Shown piece after piece: positions 8,488 to 17,174 of a stretch of DNA of 64,000 nt (the first letter of the stretch is position 1; each line of letters starts with the position of its first letter). The stretch is from the NCBI GenBank assembly GCA_036960485.1, contig JBALXS010000016.1:1-64000 (forward strand), in the 5' to 3' direction. Source of the stretch: Rs1 sp036960485. GTDB taxonomy: Bacteria > Pseudomonadota > Gammaproteobacteria > Pseudomonadales > Balneatricaceae. Position numbers and translations under genes: made by a program. The notes below the pieces were generated by a model, which was not told the origin of the DNA, ran no database searches, and saw only the letters and a program-made list of their open reading frames with translations.

Positions 8488-9492
8488 TTATTCAAGGCTT
8501 TCTTTGTATTCGCTGGGGTTGTATCCAGTCCATTTTTTAAATGCACGGGTGAAAGATCTCGGTTCGCTAAACCCCAATGAACGGGCAATATGGGTAATTG
8601 AAACGCTATCGGCTATCAGTTTTTGTATGGCTATATCACGCCTTATTTCATCTTTAATTTGTGGATAGGAGGTTTTTTCAGCTTTTAATTTGCGACGTAA
8701 TGTTTGCGAGCTAACATTAAAATGAGTCGCTAAATGCTCGAAGCTTGGGCAGTGTAAGATGTTTTGCTGCTGATGAATTAATAAGCTGCGAATTTTCGCT
8801 TGATAGCTTTTTTCTTCCCCTGGAATAGTAATAAAATCAGCGGGTGAGTTTTTCAATAAAATTGATAAATCACGCTTTGTTCTCACAGGTGCTAGGGCGA
8901 GGTAATCAATACTAAAGCTGAGTTTCAATGCACTTTGCTCAAATATATTACGACAGGGAAAAGCGTGTTTTAGTTCGCTATGGTGTTCAGGTTTGGGGTA
9001 AGGAAAAGCGACTTGATACAGCACTATTTTTTTACCGATTACCCAGCTGGCGAAACGGTGCCAAATCATTAGCCAGAACTCTTGAAAGAAATTGTCAATA
9101 TCCAACGATGGTTTAGTAAAACTGATGGTAAGTTCTGCTGTTTTAGCTTTTGTGACTAGTTGCATGCCAAGGTCATCAGTAAATAGACTATAAAATTGAA
9201 TACCTTTAGCTAATACTTGCTGCAAACTATCGTGCCCTAAAGCGTATTTACACATTAAGGCGAACACGCCATGCTTACAAGGATGCTCAGTACAGCCCAT
9301 GAACTCATCATTGAGACGAGCCCAAGTATGCTTAATCATGTGGGTTATTTTTTCACCGGCAATGCGCGTATTCTTTTGCGCTAATAGATCGTCATTTAAT
9401 CCCACTTCATTTTTTAGTTGATCAACATTCAGGTTGCGCCTTGAACTGCACTGCAAAATGGCTTTTGCGTAATGTATATCGACCGTTGCCAC
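8488..9492 (-). CDS. AraC-family regulator with AraC-type N-terminal sensor domain
   Basis: This 334-residue protein has a long N-terminal domain (about residues 15-210) of the kind placed before AraC DNA-binding domains in fatty-acid and acyl-CoA regulators. The C-terminal double helix-turn-helix spans about residues 235-332. Its first helix pair includes HFNVSSQTLRRKLKAE and its second carries the signature IARSLGFSEPRSFTRAFKKWTGYNPSEY. The gene is divergent from the thiolase gene that opens the acyl-CoA catabolic cluster, so it is the obvious candidate activator of that cluster. The inducer is unknown; an acyl-CoA or free acid is an inference from the neighbours. Confidence 0.9.
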   Translation of the reverse strand: MATVDIHYAKAILQCSSRRNLNVDQLKNEVGLNDDLLAQKNTRIAGEKITHMIKHTWARLNDEFMGCTEHPCKHGVFALMCKYALGHDSLQQVLAKGIQFYSLFTDDLGMQLVTKAKTAELTISFTKPSLDIDNFFQEFWLMIWHRFASWVIGKKIVLYQVAFPYPKPEHHSELKHAFPCRNIFEQSALKLSFSIDYLALAPVRTKRDLSILLKNSPADFITIPGEEKSYQAKIRSLLIHQQQNILHCPSFEHLATHFNVSSQTLRRKLKAEKTSYPQIKDEIRRDIAIQKLIADSVSITHIARSLGFSEPRSFTRAFKKWTGYNPSEYKESLE

Positions 9493-9627
9493 TGTTTACT
9501 CCATATATTTTGTGCATATATTATTCATAACATTGTAATAAAATGTGATCAATATAGTAAGCTAATGTCATTTTATTACTGTAGTAACTTCATTATAGTA
9601 ATGCTTATTAAATATTGGAGAACAATT

Positions 9628-10815
9628 ATGTCAAATTCAACACAATCAATAGTAATTGTATCAGCTGCAAGAACAGCTATCGGCGGGATGCAAGGTGTAC
9701 TTAGTTCAGTAACAGCACCCAATTTAGCTTCTTTTGCCATCAAAGAGGCCGTTAGCCGCGCAAATATAGACTGTGATGATGTTGAAGAAGTAGTAATGGG
9801 ATGTGTACTTGCCGGTGGATTAGGCCAAGCGCCTGCACGCCAAGCAGCATTAGGTGCTGGATTAAGTTTGGCAGCCAATTGTACCACGATTAATAAAATG
9901 TGCGGATCAGGTATGAAAGCAGTGATGTTTGCGCATGATCAGCTAAAAGCTGGCAGTGCGAGTGTCATGGTGGCTGGTGGTATGGAAAACATGAGCCAAT
10001 CGCCTTATCTTTTACCTAAAGTGCGCACAGGTTTACGCATGGGGCACGGCCAAGTTTTGGATTCAATGTTCTACGATGGCTTAGAAAATGCCTATGATGG
10101 AAAATTGATGGGCGTTTTCGCACAACAAACGGCAGATGATTATGGTTTTTCTAGGAAAGCGATGGATGATTTCGCCATTCGCTCGTTAACACGAGCACAA
10201 AAAGCCATTGAAGAGCAACGTTTCGAAAGTGAAATAGCACCTGTTACGATTAAAAGCAGAAAAGGTGACACTGTTGTTAGCCAAGATGAACAACCATTTG
10301 CGGCTAACATCGAAAAAATTCCGCATTTAAGAGCTGCTTTCAAAAAAGATGGTACCGTTACAGCAGCTAACTCTAGCTCAATTTCAGATGGTGCTGCCGC
10401 ATTAGTGATGATGACAGAAAGTGAAGCCAAAGCGCGTAATTTAACCCCTATCGCGCGTATTGTTGGCCACAGTTCACATGCTCAAGAACCTGCTGAATTT
10501 ACCATAGCACCTGTCAGTGCACTCCAAAAATTGTTGAAAAAAATTGCTTGGAATAGTGAAGATGTTGATCTCTATGAAATCAACGAAGCGTTTGCGGTTG
10601 TCACGATGATTGCGATGCAAGAATTGAACTTAGATGCTCAAAAAGTAAACATAAATGGTGGTGCGTGCGCTTTGGGGCATCCAATTGGGTGCTCAGGGGC
10701 AAGAATTTTAGTCTCGCTAATATATGCTCTACAAAATCAAGGGAAGAGTAAAGGTGTTGCCTCTTTATGCATTGGTGGTGGTGAAGCAACGGCAGTCGCT
10801 ATAGAGCTAATATAG
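9628..10815 (+). CDS. Acetyl-CoA C-acyltransferase (thiolase)
   Basis: This 395-residue thiolase has the family's usual length. Its catalytic residues are visible: Cys92 in NKMCGSGMKAV takes the acyl group, His351 lies in GHPIGCSGAR, and Cys381 in SLCIGGGEATA acts as the acid/base. It cleaves 3-ketoacyl-CoA to acetyl-CoA and a shortened acyl-CoA, or condenses two acetyl-CoA. The open frame extends 52 codons further upstream, but the ATG at 9628 is preferred: GGAG sits nine bases before it, and the homologous region begins there. It opens a cluster with two acyl-CoA dehydrogenases, an SDR and ETF, and is divergent from the AraC regulator. A catabolic role is likely. Confidence 0.93.
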   Translation: MSNSTQSIVIVSAARTAIGGMQGVLSSVTAPNLASFAIKEAVSRANIDCDDVEEVVMGCVLAGGLGQAPARQAALGAGLSLAANCTTINKMCGSGMKAVMFAHDQLKAGSASVMVAGGMENMSQSPYLLPKVRTGLRMGHGQVLDSMFYDGLENAYDGKLMGVFAQQTADDYGFSRKAMDDFAIRSLTRAQKAIEEQRFESEIAPVTIKSRKGDTVVSQDEQPFAANIEKIPHLRAAFKKDGTVTAANSSSISDGAAALVMMTESEAKARNLTPIARIVGHSSHAQEPAEFTIAPVSALQKLLKKIAWNSEDVDLYEINEAFAVVTMIAMQELNLDAQKVNINGGACALGHPIGCSGARILVSLIYALQNQGKSKGVASLCIGGGEATAVAIELI

Positions 10816-10915
10816 TAAGTAATGTGAAGCTTAACGTTAATTACTCGCCAGCATGTTTTAGTTAGCTCGCTAGTAGATTGCCAAAATTAAGTAACTTTTC
10901 CCAGGATGAAATGCA

Positions 10916-12073
10916 ATGGATCTTAGTTTCAGTGAAGATCAGTTAATGATCAAAGAGGTGGCCAGTAAATTTGCTCTGAGTGAGTTGGCGCCAATCGCAG
11001 CTAAACTTGATGAAGAGGGAGATCAAGCTGCATTTTTATCAAATCTTAAACAGCTCGCTGAGTTAGGGTTTATGGGTTTGAATATTGATGAAAAATACGG
11101 TGGAAGTGAAGCAGGTACAGTAGCTTTTAGTGTAGCAATTACAGAAATAGCGAGAGCATGTGCAGCCACGGCCGTGACGACGTCAGTTACTAATATGGTG
11201 GCTGAAGTGATTCAATCTGTTGCTAGTGAAGCGCAAAAGCAATGCTATTTACCTAAGTTGTGCAGTGGTGAATACGCAGCAGGTGCTTTTTGTTTAACTG
11301 AGAGCACAGCAGGTTCAGACCCTGCTAATATGAAAACAACCGCAAAACTTGAAAATGAACATTGGGTTTTAAACGGCGCTAAGCAGTTTATAACCAGCGC
11401 TGAGTATGCAGGTGTGATGGTGGTTTGGGCAGTTACAGATAGCAGCGTCAGCAAAGGCAAAGGTATCTCCTGTTTTTTAGTTGAGCAAGGTAGTGTGGGA
11501 ATGAGTATTTCTAAAGCTGAACAAAAAATGGGGCAAAAAGCTGCAGTCACAAATGAAGTAGTGTTTGTTAACTGTCGTATCCCAAAAGACGCATTGATGG
11601 GTGAGCTTAATGCTGGTTACAAAATAGCAGTCACAGAATTAGCAGGAGGGCGTATTGGTATTGGCTCTCTAGCGTTAGGTGTAGGCCTTGCAGCGATGGA
11701 TTATGCCCGTAACTATATGATGGAACGCGAGCAATTTGGCCAACCAATCGCCAGATTTCAAGGCTTGCAGTGGATGATGAGCGATGCATATACGGCATTA
11801 GAAGCTGCTCGTTTATTGTTGATGAGTGCTGCAGATTTAAAGGAGAAAAAATTACCTTTTGCTAAGGCGGCCTCTATGGCTAAATTGTTTTCTTCTGAAA
11901 AAGCCAATGAAGCTTGTTATAGCGCATTACAGTTATTAGGTGGTTATGGTTACATTAAAGAGTACCCGTTAGAGCGTTACGCAAGAGATGTGCGCATTAC
12001 TTCTATCTATGAAGGTACCAGTGAAATACAGCGCGTTATCATCTCTAAAGCGCTTTTAAGTGAAGCTAGGTAA
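10916..12073 (+). CDS. Acyl-CoA dehydrogenase (short/branched-chain type)
   Basis: This 385-residue flavoenzyme has the classic three-part acyl-CoA dehydrogenase fold: an N-terminal helical domain, a middle beta domain (FCLTESTAGSDPANMKTTA) and a C-terminal helical domain. The catalytic base is Glu366 in ITSIYEGTSEIQR, the position used by short- and medium-chain enzymes. The C-terminal signature LLGGYGYIKEYPLERYARD is also present. It forms the trans-2-enoyl-CoA, passing electrons to ETF, whose subunits are encoded downstream. The spacing from the thiolase gene is 100 bases. Substrate chain length cannot be fixed; short or branched acyl-CoA is an inference from the 3-hydroxyacyl-CoA dehydrogenase-like SDR next to it. 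Confidence 0.92.
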   Translation: MDLSFSEDQLMIKEVASKFALSELAPIAAKLDEEGDQAAFLSNLKQLAELGFMGLNIDEKYGGSEAGTVAFSVAITEIARACAATAVTTSVTNMVAEVIQSVASEAQKQCYLPKLCSGEYAAGAFCLTESTAGSDPANMKTTAKLENEHWVLNGAKQFITSAEYAGVMVVWAVTDSSVSKGKGISCFLVEQGSVGMSISKAEQKMGQKAAVTNEVVFVNCRIPKDALMGELNAGYKIAVTELAGGRIGIGSLALGVGLAAMDYARNYMMEREQFGQPIARFQGLQWMMSDAYTALEAARLLLMSAADLKEKKLPFAKAASMAKLFSSEKANEACYSALQLLGGYGYIKEYPLERYARDVRITSIYEGTSEIQRVIISKALLSEAR

Positions 12074-12154
12074 TTGCTCATGTACAGCTTTCACTAACAC
12101 AGTAGCCATAAACACTTCTTATTAATTAGCGTAATTTAAAACTTTAGGATACTC

Positions 12155-12919
12155 ATGAAATTAGCAGAAAAAGTTGTCATTGTAACCGGGGGCGCATCAG
12201 GATTAGGGCTAGTAACTTGCCAGCATTTATCAGCGGCAGGAGCCAAGGTTGTTATTTTTGATTTAAATGTCACTGCAGGACAAGCTTTGGCTGAAGAGCT
12301 GTCATCAGCTATTTTTGTAGAAGTAGATGTGACAGATGAAACTTCTGTTGCAGCTGGTATAGATCGTGCACTTAGTGAGTTTTCGGCTATTCATATATTA
12401 GTTAACTGTGCAGGTATCGCCCCTGGTGGTAAAACAGTGGGTCGTAATGGTGCTCTGGATTTACAAAAATTTAGCCAAGTAATTAATATAAACCTTATCG
12501 GCAGTTTTAATGTATTGCGCTTAGCCGCAGAGCAAATGGCAAACAACCAGCCTGATGAAAACGGTGAGCGTGGCGTGATTATCAATACTGCATCAGTGGC
12601 AGCTTTTGATGGCCAAATAGGCCAGGCGGCTTACAGTGCGAGTAAAGCTGGGATAGCGGGAATGACATTACCTGTAGCGCGCGATCTAGCTAAATTAAGT
12701 ATCCGTAATATGACCATTGCACCCGGGATTTTTGATACTCCTATGATGCAAGCAATGACAGATGAAGTGCGTGAACCTTTAATAGCAATGGTGCAAAGCC
12801 CGCAGCGATTTGGTGCTCCAATTGAATATGCAAAAATGGTGGCACATATTATTGATAATGGTTATTTGAATGGTGAAGTTATACGTTTAGATGGCGCATT
12901 GAGAATGAGCGCCAAATAA
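12155..12919 (+). CDS. SDR, 3-hydroxyacyl-CoA dehydrogenase type II-like
   Basis: This 254-residue short-chain dehydrogenase has the NAD-binding TGGASGLG at residues 11-18. An Asp at the end of the second strand (IFDLN) predicts NAD rather than NADP. The catalytic Ser147, Tyr160 and Lys164 lie in NTASVAAF...AAYSASKAG. The long insertion with QPDENGERGVIINTASVAAFDGQIGQ is typical of the HSD17B10/type II 3-hydroxyacyl-CoA dehydrogenase group. Those enzymes oxidise 3-hydroxyacyl-CoA, including 2-methyl-3-hydroxybutyryl-CoA in isoleucine breakdown. Its place between two acyl-CoA dehydrogenase genes and near a thiolase fits the third beta-oxidation step. Confidence 0.85.
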   Translation: MKLAEKVVIVTGGASGLGLVTCQHLSAAGAKVVIFDLNVTAGQALAEELSSAIFVEVDVTDETSVAAGIDRALSEFSAIHILVNCAGIAPGGKTVGRNGALDLQKFSQVININLIGSFNVLRLAAEQMANNQPDENGERGVIINTASVAAFDGQIGQAAYSASKAGIAGMTLPVARDLAKLSIRNMTIAPGIFDTPMMQAMTDEVREPLIAMVQSPQRFGAPIEYAKMVAHIIDNGYLNGEVIRLDGALRMSAK

Positions 12920-13081
12920 TTAATCACCAACGAACAAAACAGCTTTAAGTATAAAGTATTTGTTATTATGCTATAGCGCTTGGTTCATAAAATTGGCTAT
13001 TATCGTATCTGTTTGTAGTTTTATGATGCTTTAATAATGATGATTTTTGTACAGTAAAGGATTAGTGGAAGGATTATTTAA

Positions 13082-14869
13082 ATGAGTATTTATAAGCACC
13101 CTTACAAGGAAGCTGATTTTGTTATTCGCAATTTGTTGGAATTTGATCAGTTTTGCACGCAGTATGCGCTGGAAGATATTAATAGTGATTTTACCAAAGC
13201 GGTGCTGGCTGAGGCAGAGAAATTTGCGCTCACAGAGCTGGTCGATTTAAATAGGCAGGGAGATTTACAACCTGCTCAGTTACAAGCTGAAAAAGTTATA
13301 GAAACACCAGGTTTTGCGCAAGCATATCAAAAGTTTGTAGAGCAAGGCTGGCCATCATTAAGTGGCACCGAACAATATGGAGGGCAAGGATTACCTAATT
13401 TGTTGTCGGTGGCTTGTAATGAGATTTGGCAAAGCGCTAACATAGCATTTTCACTTTGTCCTTTATTAGGGCAAGGAGCGATTACTGCAATCGAAAAACA
13501 CGGCAGTGATGCGTTAAAAGCGCAATTTTTATCAAAGTTAACCAGCGGGGAATGGACGGGCACCATGAACCTCACTGAAGCTGGCGCGGGTACTGATTTA
13601 GCGGCGATACAAACTCAAGCTATATTGGATAATGGCCAGTATAAAATAACAGGGCAAAAGATTTTCATCACTTGGGGTGATCATCAAATGGCCAAAAATA
13701 TAGTGCACTTGGTATTAGCCAGATTGCCAAATGCGCCGTCAGGTATGAAAGGTATTTCGCTATTTATAGTGCCTAAGTATTTGTTAGATGAACAAGGGCA
13801 GCCTAAAATAGCCAACGATTTACGCTGTTTATCTTTAGAGCACAAACTAGGTATTCATGGTAGCCCAACCTGTGTAATGAGTTACGGTGATAATGGAGGT
13901 GCTATTGGCTACTTAGTTGGTGAAGAGCATTGTGGTATTCGTTATATGTTTAGTATGATGAACCACGCGCGCCAAGGCGTTGCTGTACAAGGTTTAGGTG
14001 TTTCTGAAAGAGCTTATCAAGAAGCGCTAGAGTACGCAGTTAACCGTGTGCAAGGACGTGATAAGCAAGGTAATAGCCAAAGGATTGTAGAGTTTGGTGA
14101 TGTACGTAGAATGTTAATGATGATGAAGTCAGCCACAGAGGCAATGCGCGCATTATGTTATTACGCAGGCTTTGAAACCGATAAAAAAGCAGTGCAAATT
14201 AAAAGTGATAATGCAGCGGCATTAGCGATTGAATCGCGCATTGCTTTTTTAACACCTATCGTAAAAGGTTGGTGTACTGAACTGACGCAAGAACTAGTCT
14301 CATTTGCGATGCAAGTGTACGGTGGGGCAGGTTACATTGAAGAAACTGGCGTCGCTCAACACGTTAGAGATGCACGCATCTTAACAATTTATGAAGGCAC
14401 CACCGGAATTCAAGCACTGGACTTAACAATACGTAAAACATTGTTAGATAATGGTGCGCAAGCTGAGTTGTTTTTTGCAGAAATAGCGCAAACAATAGTG
14501 CAATTAAAATTGTGCGGCGCAGCAAAATGCATGCACAATGTTTTAGCGAGTGCACTTAATGACGGGCAAAAAGCGCTATTATGGCTACAGCAAAATCCAC
14601 AACAAGGCAGTTGTGTTGCTGCATACTATTTACAGTTGTGGGGATATTTGATGGGGGGATGGTTAATGGCCAGATCTTTGTTAGCCGCACAGCAACAGTT
14701 AGATAAAGGCGTTGGTGACAACGACTATTTAAAAGCTAAGTTAGTGACGAGTGAGTTTTATTCGCAGCATTATTTAGTTAGAACCAAAACTTGCTTAGCA
14801 AGTATTAGAGCTGGTGGTGACGCTATCATGTCATTAACAGAGCAACAGTTTTTTTCTCATGTGAACTAG
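13082..14869 (+). CDS. Long-form acyl-CoA dehydrogenase (DmdC-like)
   Basis: This 595-residue acyl-CoA dehydrogenase has the extended form. A short N-terminal segment (YKHPYKEADFVIRNLLEF) precedes the usual domains: TMNLTEAGAGTDL at about residue 161, then the helical C-domain with Glu438 in RILTIYEGTTGIQ as likely base. An extra C-terminal domain of about 130 residues follows. This architecture is shared with DmdC (3-methylmercaptopropionyl-CoA dehydrogenase) and uncharacterised fatty acyl-CoA dehydrogenases. The substrate is not fixed; DmdC activity is possible in a marine bacterium, but no other dmd gene is nearby. It ends nine bases before etfB, so it is probably cotranscribed with its electron acceptor. 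Confidence 0.88.
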   Translation: MSIYKHPYKEADFVIRNLLEFDQFCTQYALEDINSDFTKAVLAEAEKFALTELVDLNRQGDLQPAQLQAEKVIETPGFAQAYQKFVEQGWPSLSGTEQYGGQGLPNLLSVACNEIWQSANIAFSLCPLLGQGAITAIEKHGSDALKAQFLSKLTSGEWTGTMNLTEAGAGTDLAAIQTQAILDNGQYKITGQKIFITWGDHQMAKNIVHLVLARLPNAPSGMKGISLFIVPKYLLDEQGQPKIANDLRCLSLEHKLGIHGSPTCVMSYGDNGGAIGYLVGEEHCGIRYMFSMMNHARQGVAVQGLGVSERAYQEALEYAVNRVQGRDKQGNSQRIVEFGDVRRMLMMMKSATEAMRALCYYAGFETDKKAVQIKSDNAAALAIESRIAFLTPIVKGWCTELTQELVSFAMQVYGGAGYIEETGVAQHVRDARILTIYEGTTGIQALDLTIRKTLLDNGAQAELFFAEIAQTIVQLKLCGAAKCMHNVLASALNDGQKALLWLQQNPQQGSCVAAYYLQLWGYLMGGWLMARSLLAAQQQLDKGVGDNDYLKAKLVTSEFYSQHYLVRTKTCLASIRAGGDAIMSLTEQQFFSHVN

Positions 14870-14877
14870 GTGTTTTT

Positions 14878-15627
14878 ATGAAAGTATTAGTAACGGTCAA
14901 GCGTGTTATCGACTACAACGTTAAGGTGAGAGTCAAAGCAGATAACAGCGGTGTCGATCTTAACAACGTTAAGATGGCAATGAACCCATTTTGTGAAATA
15001 GCAGTTGAAGAAGCTATTAGATTAAAAGAAGCGGGTGTGGCCACAGAAGTAATAGCAGTATCAGTGGGTGCGAAAGCTTGCCAAGAGCAGTTGCGTACTG
15101 CTTTAGCGTTAGGAGCGGATCGTGCGATCCACGTTGAATCAGAGCAAGAATTAGAATCGCTAAACGTGGCTAAGCTGCTGGCTAAAGTTGTTGAAATTGA
15201 ACAACCTGGCATTGTGATTTTAGGTAAACAAGCGATAGATACAGATAACAACCAAACTGGACAAATGCTAGCGGCACTGACGGGTATGGCACAAGGTACT
15301 TTTGCATCGAACATCGATATTAAAGGTGATAAAGCGCTAGTCACTAGAGAAGTTGATGGTGGCTTACAAACGATTGAATTGGCAATGCCTATTATAGCGA
15401 CCACTGATTTACGCTTGAACGAACCTCGTTACGCTTCATTGCCTAATATTATGAAAGCTAAACGTAAGCCTCTAGAAGTTAAAACCATTGAAGAATTAGG
15501 GGTTAGCATTAAAGAGCATACTAAGCTGTTATCTGTTAGTGCTCCCCAAGAGCGCAAGGCAGGTATTAAGGTTGCCGATGTTGCTGAATTAGTGGATAAG
15601 CTTAAAAACGAAGCCAAAGTAATCTGA
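14878..15627 (+). CDS. etfB: Electron transfer flavoprotein beta subunit
   Basis: This 249-residue protein has the full EtfB fold. It starts MKVLVTVKRVIDYNVKVRVK, with MNPFCEIAVEEAIRLKEAG in the signature region and GKQAIDTDNNQTGQMLA contributing to nucleotide (AMP) binding. With EtfA it carries electrons from acyl-CoA dehydrogenases to ETF:ubiquinone oxidoreductase. It begins nine bases after the DmdC-type dehydrogenase, indicating one transcript with the dehydrogenases. The order beta then alpha is the normal one. The surface loop LANVKMAMNP-type region is intact, with no truncation or missing FAD/AMP motif. Confidence 0.96.
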   Translation: MKVLVTVKRVIDYNVKVRVKADNSGVDLNNVKMAMNPFCEIAVEEAIRLKEAGVATEVIAVSVGAKACQEQLRTALALGADRAIHVESEQELESLNVAKLLAKVVEIEQPGIVILGKQAIDTDNNQTGQMLAALTGMAQGTFASNIDIKGDKALVTREVDGGLQTIELAMPIIATTDLRLNEPRYASLPNIMKAKRKPLEVKTIEELGVSIKEHTKLLSVSAPQERKAGIKVADVAELVDKLKNEAKVI

Positions 15628-15732
15628 TGTAGCATATTGCTTAAAATGAAATATTTAACTTGATTTGATTTGCATTAAATTGATGTTTTTTATGAGTATT
15701 TCAAAAAAATATTATTGAGTAGAGAAATAATT

Positions 15733-16659
15733 ATGTCTATTTTAGTTATAGCAGAACATGATAACGCCACTTTAAAAAGCACTACATTAAATACCGTGAC
15801 AGCAGCAGCTGCCATTGGGGGTGACATTAGCATTCTTGTTGCTGGAAATGATTGCCAAAGCGTAGCACAAGAAGCTGCTAAAATTGCTGGTGTTAGTAAA
15901 GTATTGGTAGCAGATAATGCTGTATATGCACATCAGCTTGCTGAAAATATGCAGCCTCTAATCGTTGAACTTGCAGCTGGAGTCACGCATATCTTGGCGC
16001 CAGCCACTACTTCTGGTAAAAATATAATGCCAGGCGTTGCCGCCTTATTGGATGTTGCACAGATATCTGAAATCATCAAAGTAGAAAGTGCCTCCGTTTT
16101 TGAGCGTCCTATTTATGCTGGTAATGCAGTGGCTAAAGTTGAATCTTTAGATGCTATTAAAGTACTTACGGTTAGAACCACAGCTTTTGAAGAAGCGCAG
16201 CTTAGCGCCGCGGCTACAATTGAAGTAATTGCTAGTGTTAAAGATGCTGGCCTATCAAGTTACGTTGGCGAAGAAACGGCTGTATCTGAGCGTCCTGAAT
16301 TAACGGCTGCCAAAGTGATTATTTCAGGTGGTCGTGGTATGGGTAACGGTGAAAACTTCAGTATTTTAGAAGCCGTTGCTGATAAGCTAGGTGCAGCAGT
16401 AGGCGCATCTAGAGCGGCAGTGGATGCAGGTTTTGTGTCAAACGATATGCAAGTTGGGCAAACAGGTAAAATCGTAGCACCTGACTTGTATATAGCAGTG
16501 GGCATTTCTGGCGCCATTCAGCATTTAGCAGGCATGAAAGATTCAAAAGTGATTGTTGCAATTAATAAAGATGAAGAGGCACCTATCTTCTCTATTGCAG
16601 ATTATGGCTTGGTTGCGGATTTATTCGAAGCTGTACCAGAGCTTACCAGCGCTTTATAA
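15733..16659 (+). CDS. etfA: Electron transfer flavoprotein alpha subunit
   Basis: This 308-residue protein is of normal EtfA length. The C-terminal FAD-binding domain is complete: SGGRGMGNGENFSILEAVAD, then GASRAAVDAGFVSNDMQVGQTG, then LYIAVGISGAIQHLAGM, and finally AINKDEEAPIFSIADYGLVAD. I start it at the ATG at 15733; an in-frame TTG six codons earlier has no better site. The gap after etfB is 105 bases, longer than elsewhere in the cluster. It completes the electron-transfer partner for the two acyl-CoA dehydrogenases upstream, and probably for other such enzymes in the cell. A hairpin follows the stop. Confidence 0.96.
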   Translation: MSILVIAEHDNATLKSTTLNTVTAAAAIGGDISILVAGNDCQSVAQEAAKIAGVSKVLVADNAVYAHQLAENMQPLIVELAAGVTHILAPATTSGKNIMPGVAALLDVAQISEIIKVESASVFERPIYAGNAVAKVESLDAIKVLTVRTTAFEEAQLSAAATIEVIASVKDAGLSSYVGEETAVSERPELTAAKVIISGGRGMGNGENFSILEAVADKLGAAVGASRAAVDAGFVSNDMQVGQTGKIVAPDLYIAVGISGAIQHLAGMKDSKVIVAINKDEEAPIFSIADYGLVADLFEAVPELTSAL

Positions 16660-16670
16660 AGCGCTTTCAT

Positions 16671-16700
16671 AACCAGCGGTACCTGTTATCGCTGGTTTAT
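16671..16700 (+). terminator. Probable terminator after etfA
   Basis: AACCAGCG (16671-16678) and CGCTGGTT (16690-16697) form a perfect 8-bp stem 12 bases past the etfA stop, followed by TATCTAATAC. A second palindrome, AGCGCTTTATAAAGCGCT, overlaps the stop codon. The stem is strong, but the T run is weak. Confidence 0.5.
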
Positions 16701-17174
16701 CTAATACTCAACAAGTTTATAAAAAGATAGTAAACCTCCAAATACCCTCGCTATTATTACCTTTTAGCTACATATTTTCTCACACTCAGCTAGCGCTCTT
16801 TTACTGCTGAACCTCTTGCATGTATTTTTCTCGTTCAATTTCCTTCATCTACAACATCATTTAGCTGCTAAGTCTCTATTTGTGAATGTTTTATTTAAAA
16901 TTTCTGCGTTGCTCATAGCAAAAGATATTTAAAGATAGAGCTTATCTATCTTTCTATGAACTGTATTATTCTTTATAAAAGATTCGAAAATGTTCGTTTT
17001 TATCTTTTTATTTTCATAAATTACCTTTATAGTGGTTTGCATTAACATATCATAAGCAATTTTAGTGATTATCAACATAAATGAGCTTTAGTGGTTTAAT
17101 AGAAACCAACTAGATTGCGACTATTATCATGCTTATCCCAATGCTGAACTCATTGTTCAAGAGGAATATCACAC
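16701..17174. other. Intergenic region upstream of glpD, with an inverted repeat
   Basis: About 470 bases without a gene. At 16931-16953 AAAGATAGA and TCTATCTTT form a perfect inverted repeat with a 5-base centre, which could be an operator or a hairpin. I could not recognise a GlpR or CRP site with confidence. The rest is AT-rich and featureless. Confidence 0.45.
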
